From assembly GCA_002392385.1 (NCBI GenBank), contig DGGX01000007.1:1-15372 (forward strand): a DNA stretch of 15,372 nt. Reading direction: 5' to 3'. Position 1 is the stretch's first letter. The number at the start of each line of letters is the position of its first letter. This DNA is from Lachnospiraceae bacterium UBA3863 (GTDB lineage Bacteria > Bacillota > Clostridia > Lachnospirales > Lachnospiraceae). The position numbers and the translations under genes are program-made. The notes under the pieces were generated by a model that was not told the DNA's origin, did no database searches, and saw only the letters and a list, made by a program, of their open reading frames with translations. This document shows positions 1-7,181 of this stretch, one piece after another.

Positions 1-665
1 TACATCATGGCGTCCATCTCGGTCTGGCTCATGACGCCCGTCACGACCGCGCTTCGGATCATGAACGGCGGCACATGATAATTGAAGCCCTTGCCGATCA
101 TAAAGTCCCTTGCATAGGAAAGGACTGCGGAGTGGAGACGCGCGATATCGCCCATCAGGTAATAGAAGCCGTTGCCCGCAACGCGGCCGGCGCTGTCCAG
201 ATCGATGCCGTCGAAGCTCTCCATGATCTGCGTGTGATAGGGGATCTCGTAATCCGGTACCACAGGCTCACCATACTTCTGGATCTCGACGTTGGCGCTG
301 TCATCGGGACCGATCGGCACGGAAGGATCGATGATATTGGGGATCAGGAGCATATCCTTGCGGATGATCTCGTCGGCTTCCTTTTTGATCGCGTCCAGCT
401 CCACCAGGCGCTCGTTGTTCTTCTGTACCTGAGCGCGTACCTCGGCGGCCTCTTCCTTCTTGCCCTGCTTCATGAGCAGGCCGATCTCCTTGGAGATCTT
501 GTTCTTGGAGGCGCGGATGTCGTCGGCTTCCTTCTGGGCTTCACGGGACTTCCGGTCATATTCGATCACTTCGTCCACAAGGGGAAGCTTGACGTCCTGG
601 AATTTCTTGCGAATATTCTCTCTGACGATCTCGGGATTCTCTCTCAGAAACTTAATATCAATCAT
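1..665 (-). CDS. serS: Seryl-tRNA synthetase, N-terminal 221 residues (3' end outside window)
   Basis: Charges tRNA-Ser with serine in the cytoplasm. The gene starts at the ATG complementary to 663-665 (protein begins MIDIKFLRENPEIVRENI) and runs off the left edge, so about half of a typical 420-430 residue enzyme is present. Residues about 1-105 are the charged, helical tRNA-binding arm (a two-helix coiled coil, with the conserved-type stretch ASKNKISKEIG). The start of the class II catalytic domain follows, with NGFYYLMGDIARLHSAV and then VPPFMIR, which corresponds to motif 1. Motifs 2 and 3 lie outside the window. The ribosome-binding site is AGAAAGGA, 7 nt before the ATG. The gene lies 21 nt after the parB stop, so it is probably the distal gene of the parAB operon. 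No T-box leader is visible. Identification is firm; completeness cannot be judged. Confidence 0.95.
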   Translation of the reverse strand, partial: MIDIKFLRENPEIVRENIRKKFQDVKLPLVDEVIEYDRKSREAQKEADDIRASKNKISKEIGLLMKQGKKEEAAEVRAQVQKNNERLVELDAIKKEADEIIRKDMLLIPNIIDPSVPIGPDDSANVEIQKYGEPVVPDYEIPYHTQIMESFDGIDLDSAGRVAGNGFYYLMGDIARLHSAVLSYARDFMIGKGFNYHVPPFMIRSAVVTGVMSQTEMDAMM

Positions 666-686
666 GGCTGTATCCTTTCTATTTGT

Positions 687-1820
687 TTAAACAATTTTAT
701 CAATCAATCTCTCCAGATCCTCAGTACCGTAGAAATCTATTTCCAGATGGCCGGCACCGCCGCCCTTATCGTGGATCCGGACCTTGGTCTGAAGGGCACC
801 CTTCATACGTTCTTCAAGCTGCTTGTATATAGCCTTCAGCTGTGGATCCGGACCGGTACTCTTACTGGCCCGTTCCTTGTGCGGCTTCTTTCCGGCCGCG
901 TCACCGGTCAGCTCCCGGATCAGCTTCTCGACTTCCCGGACGCTCAGCTCCTCCTCTATGACCCGACAGGCTGTCTGGTACTGCTCTTCCGGTATGCTGA
1001 GGGCCAGCAGGGCTCTGGCCTGGCCCATAGAGAGCCTGCCGTCGATGACCATCTGCCTGACGCGTTCATCCAGCTTGAGAAGCCTGAGGGAATTGGTTAC
1101 AGCTGTACGGCTCTTGGAGACCCTCTGTGCCACTTCCTCCTGCTTCAGGCCGAACTCTTCCAGCAGCCGCTGATAGGCCTGGGCCTCTTCGATGGGATTG
1201 AGGTCTTCTCTCTGGATATTCTCGATCAGAGACAGCTCCGTGATCTCCTGTTCCGTATAGTCTCTGATCACGACGGGGATCTCGTGAAGACCCGCCTTCA
1301 GGGCCGCTCTCCATCGCCGTTCGCCGGCAATGATCTCGTAGTGGTCTCCCCTGTCCTGCACCAGAAGGGGCTGCAGGATCCCGTACTGGCGGATCGAATC
1401 GGCCAGCTCCTCCAGGGCAGTATCGTCAAAAAGTTCCCTGGGCTGTTTCCGGTTAGGTTCTACCTGGGAGATCCTGACCAGAACGGCCGCGCCGGTCTGG
1501 CCGGGTGCTGCCGGGCTTACCGTTTCAAGAGTCTCTGTCCTGACCTCTTCTGTGCTGTCTGTCTGTACTGCCGGCGCTGCCGACTCTTCCGGTATTGCGG
1601 GCGCTTCCGGCACTGACGGCGCTTCCGCCGCTGTCTGCACTGCCGGTGCTTTAGCTGTTTCCGTCAGAAACTGCTCTTCCTGGTCATCTTCCTCTTCATC
1701 TGAGAAGAAGACCTCCGTGGATGCCTTGCCGCCGGCCCCCTCCTGGGGAGGGTACATAGGTATGACCTGCGGAATCAGCGCGTCCAGACCTCTTCCCAGT
1801 CCTCCGTGTTTTCTTGCCAT
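687..1820 (-). CDS. parB: Chromosome partitioning protein ParB (Spo0J), CTP-dependent parS clamp
   Basis: Binds parS, spreads as a CTP-gated sliding clamp and organises the origin region together with ParA and SMC. The 377-residue protein begins MARKHGGLGRGLDALIP, the conserved N-terminal peptide that stimulates ParA ATPase. Residues about 21-112 are a low-complexity linker rich in Glu, Asp, Ala and Pro, unusually long for this family (B. subtilis Spo0J is about 282 residues in all). The core follows: VRISQVEPNRKQPR from about 115, the CTP-binding GERRWRA at 166-172, ENIQREDLNP at 200-209, a helix-turn-helix at about 225-245, and a C-terminal dimerisation domain ending RLIDKIV. An in-frame extension up to 1934 exists, but the start at 1820 has AAGGAGG at good spacing and matches the family N-terminus. 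The gene begins 10 nt after the parA stop, so the two are co-transcribed. Confidence 0.97.
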   Translation of the reverse strand: MARKHGGLGRGLDALIPQVIPMYPPQEGAGGKASTEVFFSDEEEDDQEEQFLTETAKAPAVQTAAEAPSVPEAPAIPEESAAPAVQTDSTEEVRTETLETVSPAAPGQTGAAVLVRISQVEPNRKQPRELFDDTALEELADSIRQYGILQPLLVQDRGDHYEIIAGERRWRAALKAGLHEIPVVIRDYTEQEITELSLIENIQREDLNPIEEAQAYQRLLEEFGLKQEEVAQRVSKSRTAVTNSLRLLKLDERVRQMVIDGRLSMGQARALLALSIPEEQYQTACRVIEEELSVREVEKLIRELTGDAAGKKPHKERASKSTGPDPQLKAIYKQLEERMKGALQTKVRIHDKGGGAGHLEIDFYGTEDLERLIDKIV

Positions 1821-1830
1821 CTGCCCCTCC

Positions 1831-2628
1831 TTATTGTCCCGACGAGGCCGGACCGGCTGTCCGTTCCCGGCATCTTCGGTCGAATTCCTCTGCCAGCGCT
1901 CTGTAGGCCGCTGCTCCGGGAGACCGCGGGTCATAGCTCAGGACCGATTCTCCGTAACCGGGTGCTTCCGCCAGCCGCACGCTCCGGGGGATGACTGTCT
2001 GGTACACATGTTGCTGCACATGTGTCCTCACGTTGTCGACCACCTGGGCAGACAGATTCGTACGGGCATCGTACATGGTGAAAACGATCCCTTCCACGTC
2101 CAGCCTGGGATTCAGCCTCTCCCGGACCAGATTGATGGTATGGATCAACTGGCTCAGACCCTCCAGCGCATAATATTCGCACTGGATAGGGACCAGCACA
2201 GAATCCGCGGCTGTCATGGCATTGACGGTCAGCAGGTTCAGAGAGGGAGGACAGTCCAGAATCAGATAATCATACTCATCCCGCACATAGTCCAGTGCGT
2301 CCCTCAATATGAATTCCTTCCTGTTGATACCGATCAGCTCGATTTCCGCCGCAGACAGATTGATATTGGATCCTATCAGATCGACACCGGGCAGAACAGA
2401 TCTCCGGATCGCCTCCAGAACAGAACAGTCGTCCAGAAGCAGTTCATAGACCGTATTCTCCAGACTGTTCTTATCAACACCGATCCCGCTGGTGGTATTG
2501 CCCTGCGGATCGATATCGATCAGGAGCACCTTCCTTCCCATGTCTGCCAGAGCCGCTGAAAGGTTAATGGCTGTGGTCGTCTTGCCCACACCGCCTTTCT
2601 GATTGGCCGCTGCTATAATCCTTCCCAT
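1831..2628 (-). CDS. parA: Chromosome partitioning ATPase ParA (Soj)
   Basis: A Walker-type partitioning ATPase of 265 residues. It binds nucleoid DNA as an ATP dimer, is stimulated by the ParB N-terminal peptide, and in B. subtilis also modulates DnaA. The deviant Walker A motif KGGVGKTT is at residues 11-18, DIDPQGN (Walker A') at 38-44, and the Walker B-like LILDCPPSL in the middle. The length is normal for Soj. The start at 2628 gives MGRIIAAANQKGGVGKT, the family N-terminus. A longer in-frame version (to 2673) adds 15 unconserved residues. The ribosome-binding site is weak (ACAGGTG, about 5 nt from the ATG). The gene precedes parB by 10 nt, and the 204-bp gap upstream holds two parS sites. 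Confidence 0.97.
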   Translation of the reverse strand: MGRIIAAANQKGGVGKTTTAINLSAALADMGRKVLLIDIDPQGNTTSGIGVDKNSLENTVYELLLDDCSVLEAIRRSVLPGVDLIGSNINLSAAEIELIGINRKEFILRDALDYVRDEYDYLILDCPPSLNLLTVNAMTAADSVLVPIQCEYYALEGLSQLIHTINLVRERLNPRLDVEGIVFTMYDARTNLSAQVVDNVRTHVQQHVYQTVIPRSVRLAEAPGYGESVLSYDPRSPGAAAYRALAEEFDRRCRERTAGPASSGQ

Positions 2629-2716
2629 GCACACACCTGTCCAATGAATGATGTTTTCTGTCCCTTGTTTCACTGCCGGTATGCGTAAAATAAGGGACTA
2701 CGAAAGGTTCCTGCTC

Positions 2717-2725
2717 ATCATATCA
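2717..2725 (-). promoter_or_regulatory. Candidate extended -10 promoter element for parAB-serS
   Basis: Read on the minus strand this is TGATATGAT, that is, an extended -10 (TG-N-TATGAT) about 90 nt upstream of the parA start. The hexamer 17 bp further upstream (TTCATC) is a poor -35. Extended -10 promoters can work without one. A perfect TTGACA further upstream, next to the parS sites, has no -10 at any usual spacing. If this element is real, parAB could be transcribed separately from the upstream operon. Confidence 0.35.
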
Positions 2726-2754
2726 CACATCTGTGAAAAGATGAATAGTCTAAG

Positions 2755-2770
2755 AGTTTCACGTGAAACA
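2755..2770. promoter_or_regulatory. parS site, one mismatch
   Basis: AGTTTCACGTGAAACA matches the 16-bp bacterial parS consensus TGTTTCACGTGAAACA at 15 of 16 positions. Only the first base differs, so the inner palindrome GTTTCACGTGAAAC is intact. It lies upstream of parA, 29 bp from the second site. ParB loading site by established knowledge of the family. Confidence 0.9.
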
Positions 2771-2799
2771 TCTCTGTCCCTGTCAAAAGGAAGGAAAGA

Positions 2800-2815
2800 T
2801 GTTTCACGTGAAACA
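2800..2815. promoter_or_regulatory. parS site, perfect consensus
   Basis: TGTTTCACGTGAAACA is an exact match to the canonical parS palindrome. It lies 17 bp downstream of the rsmG stop codon in the rsmG-parA gap. Confidence 0.97.
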
Positions 2816-2832
2816 ATCGTGTCTTGATTTAA

Positions 2833-3591
2833 TTATTTGATGTTCTGATTGATTCCCAGGGGCTCCTTGGAGGGAATTCCTGCCCTGCGAGGATATTTGG
2901 AAGGCGTGTGGGCGCTCTTTCTAATACGGATCAGGGCTCTCTGATAGTCCGTGAGAGGCAGTCTGTACTCCAGCACTTCCTGGGGAGCTCCGCCCAGGAT
3001 CTGCATGGCCTTCTCAGCGTCCCGGAGCTCATCCTGAAAGTTTCCGGATTTGTAAGCCAGGAGACTCCCTCCCACCTTTACATAGGGAAGGGTATATTCA
3101 GAAAGGGTGCTCATGTTGGCGACTGCCCGGGAACAGACCACGTCGAACTGCTCCCTGTATCTCCTCTGGCGGGCCAGATCCTCCGCCCTGCCGTGCATGA
3201 CACGCACATTCTTCAGGCCCAGCTGCTCGACGGTGTCCTCGAGAAACTTCACGCGCTTGCGCAGGGAATCGATGAGGGTGACTTCGATCTCCGGACAGGC
3301 AATGGCCAGGGGCAGTCCCGGAAAACCGGCGCCTGTCCCTATATCCGCCCAGCTTCTGCCCAGCTGGGGCAGTCTGCCCATGGTGACCGCCGCGAGACTG
3401 TCCAGAAAGTGTTTTTCATAGATGTCCCCAACCTCGGTAATGGTGGTCAGGTTCATGACATTGTTCCACCGGAGAAGGTTCTCCATGTAGAGTCTGAGCT
3501 GATCATACTGGGCGTCCGTCAGCTGCAGATTCCAGCTTAAGAGCTGCTTTTCAAGTCGTTTCTGAGCGGCTTCTGTCCCGGCTATTAACAT
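2833..3591 (-). CDS. rsmG: 16S rRNA (guanine-N7)-methyltransferase RsmG (GidB)
   Basis: Methylates N7 of a conserved guanine in the 530 loop of 16S rRNA (G527 in E. coli numbering) using S-adenosylmethionine. The 252-residue protein contains RWNNVMNLTTI near residue 41, the SAM-binding motif I WADIGTGAGFPGLPLAI at about 81-97, and the downstream acidic stretch VTLIDSLRKRVKFL. The Firmicutes-type tail (TPSKYPRRAG) is present, with a few extra residues ending INQNIK. AGGAG lies 6 nt before the ATG. The gene sits between parS sites on both sides and follows mnmG by 64 nt. That is the usual gidA-gidB order, here without the noc gene that follows in Bacillus. Loss of this enzyme in other bacteria gives low-level streptomycin resistance. 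Confidence 0.97.
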   Translation of the reverse strand: MLIAGTEAAQKRLEKQLLSWNLQLTDAQYDQLRLYMENLLRWNNVMNLTTITEVGDIYEKHFLDSLAAVTMGRLPQLGRSWADIGTGAGFPGLPLAIACPEIEVTLIDSLRKRVKFLEDTVEQLGLKNVRVMHGRAEDLARQRRYREQFDVVCSRAVANMSTLSEYTLPYVKVGGSLLAYKSGNFQDELRDAEKAMQILGGAPQEVLEYRLPLTDYQRALIRIRKSAHTPSKYPRRAGIPSKEPLGINQNIK

Positions 3592-3628
3592 GTCTCTCTC
3601 CTGTAATGTTTATTCTGTACGTTACGGA

Positions 3629-3644
3629 TGTTTCACGTGAAACA
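3629..3644. promoter_or_regulatory. parS site, perfect consensus within a 20-bp palindrome
   Basis: TGTTTCACGTGAAACA is exact. With flanks it forms a 20-bp perfect palindrome, GATGTTTCACGTGAAACATC (3627-3646). It lies in the 64-bp gap between mnmG and rsmG, about 0.8 kb from the other two parS sites and about 7 kb from the oriC DnaA boxes. Confidence 0.97.
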
Positions 3645-3655
3645 TCTTATGGATC

Positions 3656-5572
3656 TCATGTCTTGTTCTGTCGGCGGAGCTTATCCAGATAGATCAGGAG
3701 TACCGCTGTGTCGGCCGGTGTCACCCCGGACAGCCGGGATGCCTGACCGATGGATGCGGGCCTGGCCTTCTGCAGCTTCTGCTGGGCCTCCAGCCTGAGT
3801 CCCTCCAGAGACAGGTAATCCACATTCTCGGGAAGCCGTCTGTTCTCCATCTTCTCGAACTGCACGACCTGCCGTTTCTGTCTCTCTATATAGCCCTCAT
3901 ATTTAACGGTGATCTCCACCTGCTCCCTGACATCCGCAGGAAGAGAAGAGAGGGACTGTCTGTCGGGATCCAGCGGCAGAAGATCATCATAGTGAAGCTC
4001 AGGCCTGCAGAGCAGTTCGGCCAGACTGCAGGCCGTCTTGACAGGTGCCGTGCCCAGTTCTTCCAGGATCTTCTGGGTCTGGGCCGCCGCGCCGATCCGG
4101 ACTTCCTTGAGGCGGCGTACCTCAGCCTCGATCTGCTCCTGCTTCCTGACCAGCTTCTGATAGCGTTCCTCGTCGATCAGTCCACATTGATATCCGTATT
4201 TTGTAAGTCGTAAATCAGCATTATCCTGTCGGAGGAGGAGTCGGTATTCCGCCCGGGAGGTCATCATGCGGTAGGGCTCTGTGTTGTCCCTGGTGACGAG
4301 GTCATCGATCAGGACACCGATGTAAGCCTCTGACCGTTTCAGGATCAGGGGCTCTCTTCCCCGGAGTTTGTTGCAGGCGTTGATGCCGGCGATCAGGCCC
4401 TGGGCAGCGGCCTCTTCATAGCCGCTGGAGCCGTTGAACTGACCGGCGCAGAAGAGGCCGGAGACAGCGCGGCTCTCCAGAGACAGCTTCAGGAGATTGG
4501 CGTTGAGGCAGTCATATTCAATGGCATAGGCATTCTTGACGATGACGCAGTTCTCCAGACCCGGTACGGTCCTGTACATCCGCTGCTGGACATCGTCGGG
4601 CATGGAAGAGGACATGCCGTCCACATAGACTTCATTGGTATAGCGGCCCTCCGGCTCGATGAAGACCTGGTGACGTGTCTTCTCGGCGAATTTGACCACC
4701 TTGTCCTCAATGGAAGGGCAGTAGCGGGGACCTGTTCCCTCGATGATGCCGGCATAGATGGGAGAGCGGTCCAGATTGGCCCGGATGACGGCGTGCGTCT
4801 CCTCATTGGTATAGGTGAGCCAGCAGGGCATCTGGTCCACATCCTGCAGGCTCTGGAGATCGGTAGAGAAGGAGAAGGGTACGACCTCCTCGTCCCCTTT
4901 CTGGATCTGCATTTTGGAATAGTCGATGGACCGCCCGTCCATACGCGCGGGCGTGCCTGTCTTGTAGCGTCTGAGCGGTATTCCCAGTGCCTGCAGGGAA
5001 TCGCTCAGATGCGTGGACCTCTGCATGCCGCCGGGACCTGTCTCCGTGATGCTCTCGCCCACCAGGCAGCGGGCATTGAGATAAGTGCCTGTGCAGATGA
5101 TGGCGATCCGGCAGTCATAGACAGTGCCCGTGTGGATCCTGACGCCGCAGATGCGTGCGGGATCCCCTTCCGTCAGCAGCTCTGTGACCTCGGCCTGACG
5201 GATGGTCAGGTGGTCCTGGGCCTCCAGGACCCGGCGCATGCTGCGGGAATACTCCGCCTTGTCGGCCTGGGCCCGCAGGGAATGGACCGCCGGTCCCTTG
5301 GACCGGTTGAGCATCTTAGACTGCAGGAAGGTCTTGTCGATGTTCCTTCCCATCTCGCCGCCCAAGGCGTCGATCTCCCTCACCAGGTGTCCCTTGGAGG
5401 ATCCGCCGATGTGGGGATTGCAGGGCATCATGGCGATGCTGTCGGTATTCATTGTGAATATCACGGTCTCGAAACCGAGCCTGCTGCAGGCAAGGGCGGC
5501 TTCACAGCCGGCATGACCGGCCCCGATCACGCAGACGTCCGCGGCGATATGATAGTCTTTTCTTTCCGGCAT
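3656..5572 (-). CDS. mnmG: tRNA uridine-5-carboxymethylaminomethyl modification enzyme MnmG (GidA)
   Basis: FAD-dependent subunit that works with MnmE to modify wobble U34 in certain tRNAs. The 638-residue protein begins MPERKDYHIAADVCVIG and has the FAD-binding Rossmann motif GAGHAG at 17-22. Family motifs follow in order: PCNPHIGGSSKGHLVREIDALGG, KGPAVHSLRAQADK, CPSIEDKV, GYEEAAAQGLIAG, and the segment TEPYRMMTSRAEYRLLLRQD. A helical C-terminal domain binds tRNA and MnmE. The start at 5572 gives the family N-terminus with AGGAAAG upstream. The in-frame extension to 5650 overlaps mnmE and is not supported. Only 16 nt separate it from the mnmE stop, so the two partner subunits are made from one transcript. 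Codons around residues 449-464 are unusually AT-rich for this gene. Confidence 0.97.
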   Translation of the reverse strand: MPERKDYHIAADVCVIGAGHAGCEAALACSRLGFETVIFTMNTDSIAMMPCNPHIGGSSKGHLVREIDALGGEMGRNIDKTFLQSKMLNRSKGPAVHSLRAQADKAEYSRSMRRVLEAQDHLTIRQAEVTELLTEGDPARICGVRIHTGTVYDCRIAIICTGTYLNARCLVGESITETGPGGMQRSTHLSDSLQALGIPLRRYKTGTPARMDGRSIDYSKMQIQKGDEEVVPFSFSTDLQSLQDVDQMPCWLTYTNEETHAVIRANLDRSPIYAGIIEGTGPRYCPSIEDKVVKFAEKTRHQVFIEPEGRYTNEVYVDGMSSSMPDDVQQRMYRTVPGLENCVIVKNAYAIEYDCLNANLLKLSLESRAVSGLFCAGQFNGSSGYEEAAAQGLIAGINACNKLRGREPLILKRSEAYIGVLIDDLVTRDNTEPYRMMTSRAEYRLLLRQDNADLRLTKYGYQCGLIDEERYQKLVRKQEQIEAEVRRLKEVRIGAAAQTQKILEELGTAPVKTACSLAELLCRPELHYDDLLPLDPDRQSLSSLPADVREQVEITVKYEGYIERQKRQVVQFEKMENRRLPENVDYLSLEGLRLEAQQKLQKARPASIGQASRLSGVTPADTAVLLIYLDKLRRQNKT

Positions 5573-5588
5573 ATGTCTTTCCTGTCTC

Positions 5589-7055
5589 TTATTTGCCCAT
5601 ACAGAAGCGGGAGAAGATCTCCTCCACCAGGTCGTCCTCCACGGATTCACCCAGGATCCGGCCCAGCGCCCTGTAGGCTGTCATCATATCAATCGTGTAG
5701 AAATCCTCGCTGAGACCGGCATCGATGCTCTGTACCACCAGGCGCAGGGCCTCCAGCGCTTCCTGGGCGGCCTCTCTGTGCCGCGCGGCCGTCAGCAGGG
5801 CTTCGTTGTGGCTGTAGCCTGATCCGGCGTGGAAGAGGGTGCGGATCGTCTCTTCCAGTGTCTCTCTGCCTTCTCCGTTCCGGGCGGAGAAGGAGAGAAG
5901 AGTAAGGGGCAGATCTGCCGCCTCCTCCATGGCCCGGATATCCTCCTCATACAGGCAGACATCCAGGTCCTGCTTGTTCAGAAGAACGATACAGCGGATA
6001 CCTTCCTTCACGCAGTCCCTGACGAGGGCGCCGATCTGCCGGTCTTCCTCTGTGAGGGGCTGGGCAGCGTCCAGGATCCAGAGGAGGAGATCCGCCTTTC
6101 TGGCCGCCTCCCTGGCCCGCCTGACGCCCATTTCTTCAATGAGGTCCTCCGTCGTCCGGATGCCGGCGGTGTCCGATACCACCAGGGCCAGATTGCCCAG
6201 CCGGATCCTCTCCCGGAGGACATCTCTGGTCGTCCCGGGAATATCCGTGACAATAGCCCTCTCTTCACCGGCCAGAAGGTTAAGAAGAGAAGATTTGCCC
6301 GCGTTGGGTCTTCCCAGGATCACTGTGCGGATCCCGTCCTGCAGGATCCTTCCGTCCCGGGCATGGATCAGAAGATCCTCCAGCTCCCGGATCTCTTCCG
6401 TCAGAATGCCCCGCAGCCTGTCCGGATACCCTTCCAGATCGAAATTCTCCGGGTCGTCCAGGGCAGATTCGATGAAAGCGGTCTCATACAGGATCCGGGC
6501 TCTCAGGTCCTTCACCCGGTCAGACAGGGCCCCCCTGAGCTGCGCCATGGAGGTGCGCCTGGCATATTCGCTCCCTGCGCCGATCAGGTCCATGACAGCC
6601 TCTGCCCGGGAGAGATCGATCCTGCCGCCCAGAAATGCCTGCTTGGTGAACTCGCCGGGCTCCGCCAGTCTGGCGCCTGCCTCCAGGACCAGACCGAGGA
6701 CTCTCTCCATCACATAGAGGCCGCCGTGGGTATTGATCTCCACCGTATCCCGGGTGGTGTAGGTGTGCGGCGCCTTCATCCAGCTCAGCATCACCTCGTC
6801 GATGATTTGCCCGTCCGCGTCTGTGATATAGCCATAACGGATCGTGCCGGGCGTCCAGTCCCCGATGTTCTGCCGCGTGCCCTGCTTCATATCCTCAGGA
6901 CTCCGGTAGAGCTTTGAACCGATCGCTGCCGCCGCGGGTCCGCTGATCCGGATGATGCCGATCCCCGCCTCTGACATGGCCGTGGAGATCGCGGCAATGG
7001 TATCCTCCTCCGACGCTGCCGCGAAGAAAGGATCTGCTCCCATTTCTCTTTCCAT
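5589..7055 (-). CDS. mnmE: tRNA modification GTPase MnmE (TrmE, ThdF)
   Basis: Potassium-activated GTPase that forms the U34-modifying complex with MnmG and uses a folate-bound one-carbon unit. The 488-residue protein has an N-terminal folate-binding domain (DTIAAISTA at about 18-26, then GIGIIRISGP at 31-40) and a helical domain split around an inserted G domain. G1 is GRPNAGKS at 248-255, DTAG is at 295-298 and NKQD at 360-363. It ends in the invariant FCMGK, with the catalytic cysteine at 485. The start at 7055 has AGGAAG about 6 nt upstream; a second ATG four codons later is also possible. A large GC-rich hairpin lies just upstream, ending only 24 nt from this start, so expression may depend on readthrough. 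Confidence 0.97.
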   Translation of the reverse strand: MEREMGADPFFAAASEEDTIAAISTAMSEAGIGIIRISGPAAAAIGSKLYRSPEDMKQGTRQNIGDWTPGTIRYGYITDADGQIIDEVMLSWMKAPHTYTTRDTVEINTHGGLYVMERVLGLVLEAGARLAEPGEFTKQAFLGGRIDLSRAEAVMDLIGAGSEYARRTSMAQLRGALSDRVKDLRARILYETAFIESALDDPENFDLEGYPDRLRGILTEEIRELEDLLIHARDGRILQDGIRTVILGRPNAGKSSLLNLLAGEERAIVTDIPGTTRDVLRERIRLGNLALVVSDTAGIRTTEDLIEEMGVRRAREAARKADLLLWILDAAQPLTEEDRQIGALVRDCVKEGIRCIVLLNKQDLDVCLYEEDIRAMEEAADLPLTLLSFSARNGEGRETLEETIRTLFHAGSGYSHNEALLTAARHREAAQEALEALRLVVQSIDAGLSEDFYTIDMMTAYRALGRILGESVEDDLVEEIFSRFCMGK

Positions 7056-7079
7056 TTTCTCTTCCTGTTAATGAAATAA

Positions 7080-7116
7080 GCTGCCGCGGCAGTGCCCGGA
7101 GCACCTCCGCGACAGC
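7080..7116 (-). terminator. Strong GC-rich hairpin between khpB and mnmE (terminator or attenuator)
   Basis: On the minus strand GCTGTCGCGG pairs with CCGCGGCAGC through 10 bp including one G-U wobble. Inside it, after a 2x2 internal loop, GTGC pairs with GCAC around the loop TCCGG. The downstream minus-strand sequence is TTATTTCATTA, a short and interrupted U-tract. The shape fits an intrinsic terminator, but the tract is weak and mnmE begins 24 nt later with no promoter between. Partial termination or a processing/stability element is therefore more likely than a full stop. Confidence 0.6.
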
Positions 7117-7181
7117 CTGCTTTCATCCTGCTGTCCGAACTGGACTCTGTTCCGCCGGCGCCTGCGCGCTGACGGACTCTG

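Noticed and set aside
75..1616. Long plus-strand open frame (513 codons) across serS and parB
   Set aside because: It is antisense to two clearly identified genes, crosses their boundary, has no domain or ribosome-binding site, and is explained by GC-rich codon bias.
2783..2788. Perfect TTGACA on the minus strand near the parS sites as a parA -35 box
   Set aside because: No acceptable -10 hexamer at 15-19 bp spacing; that DNA is the 2755-2770 parS site.
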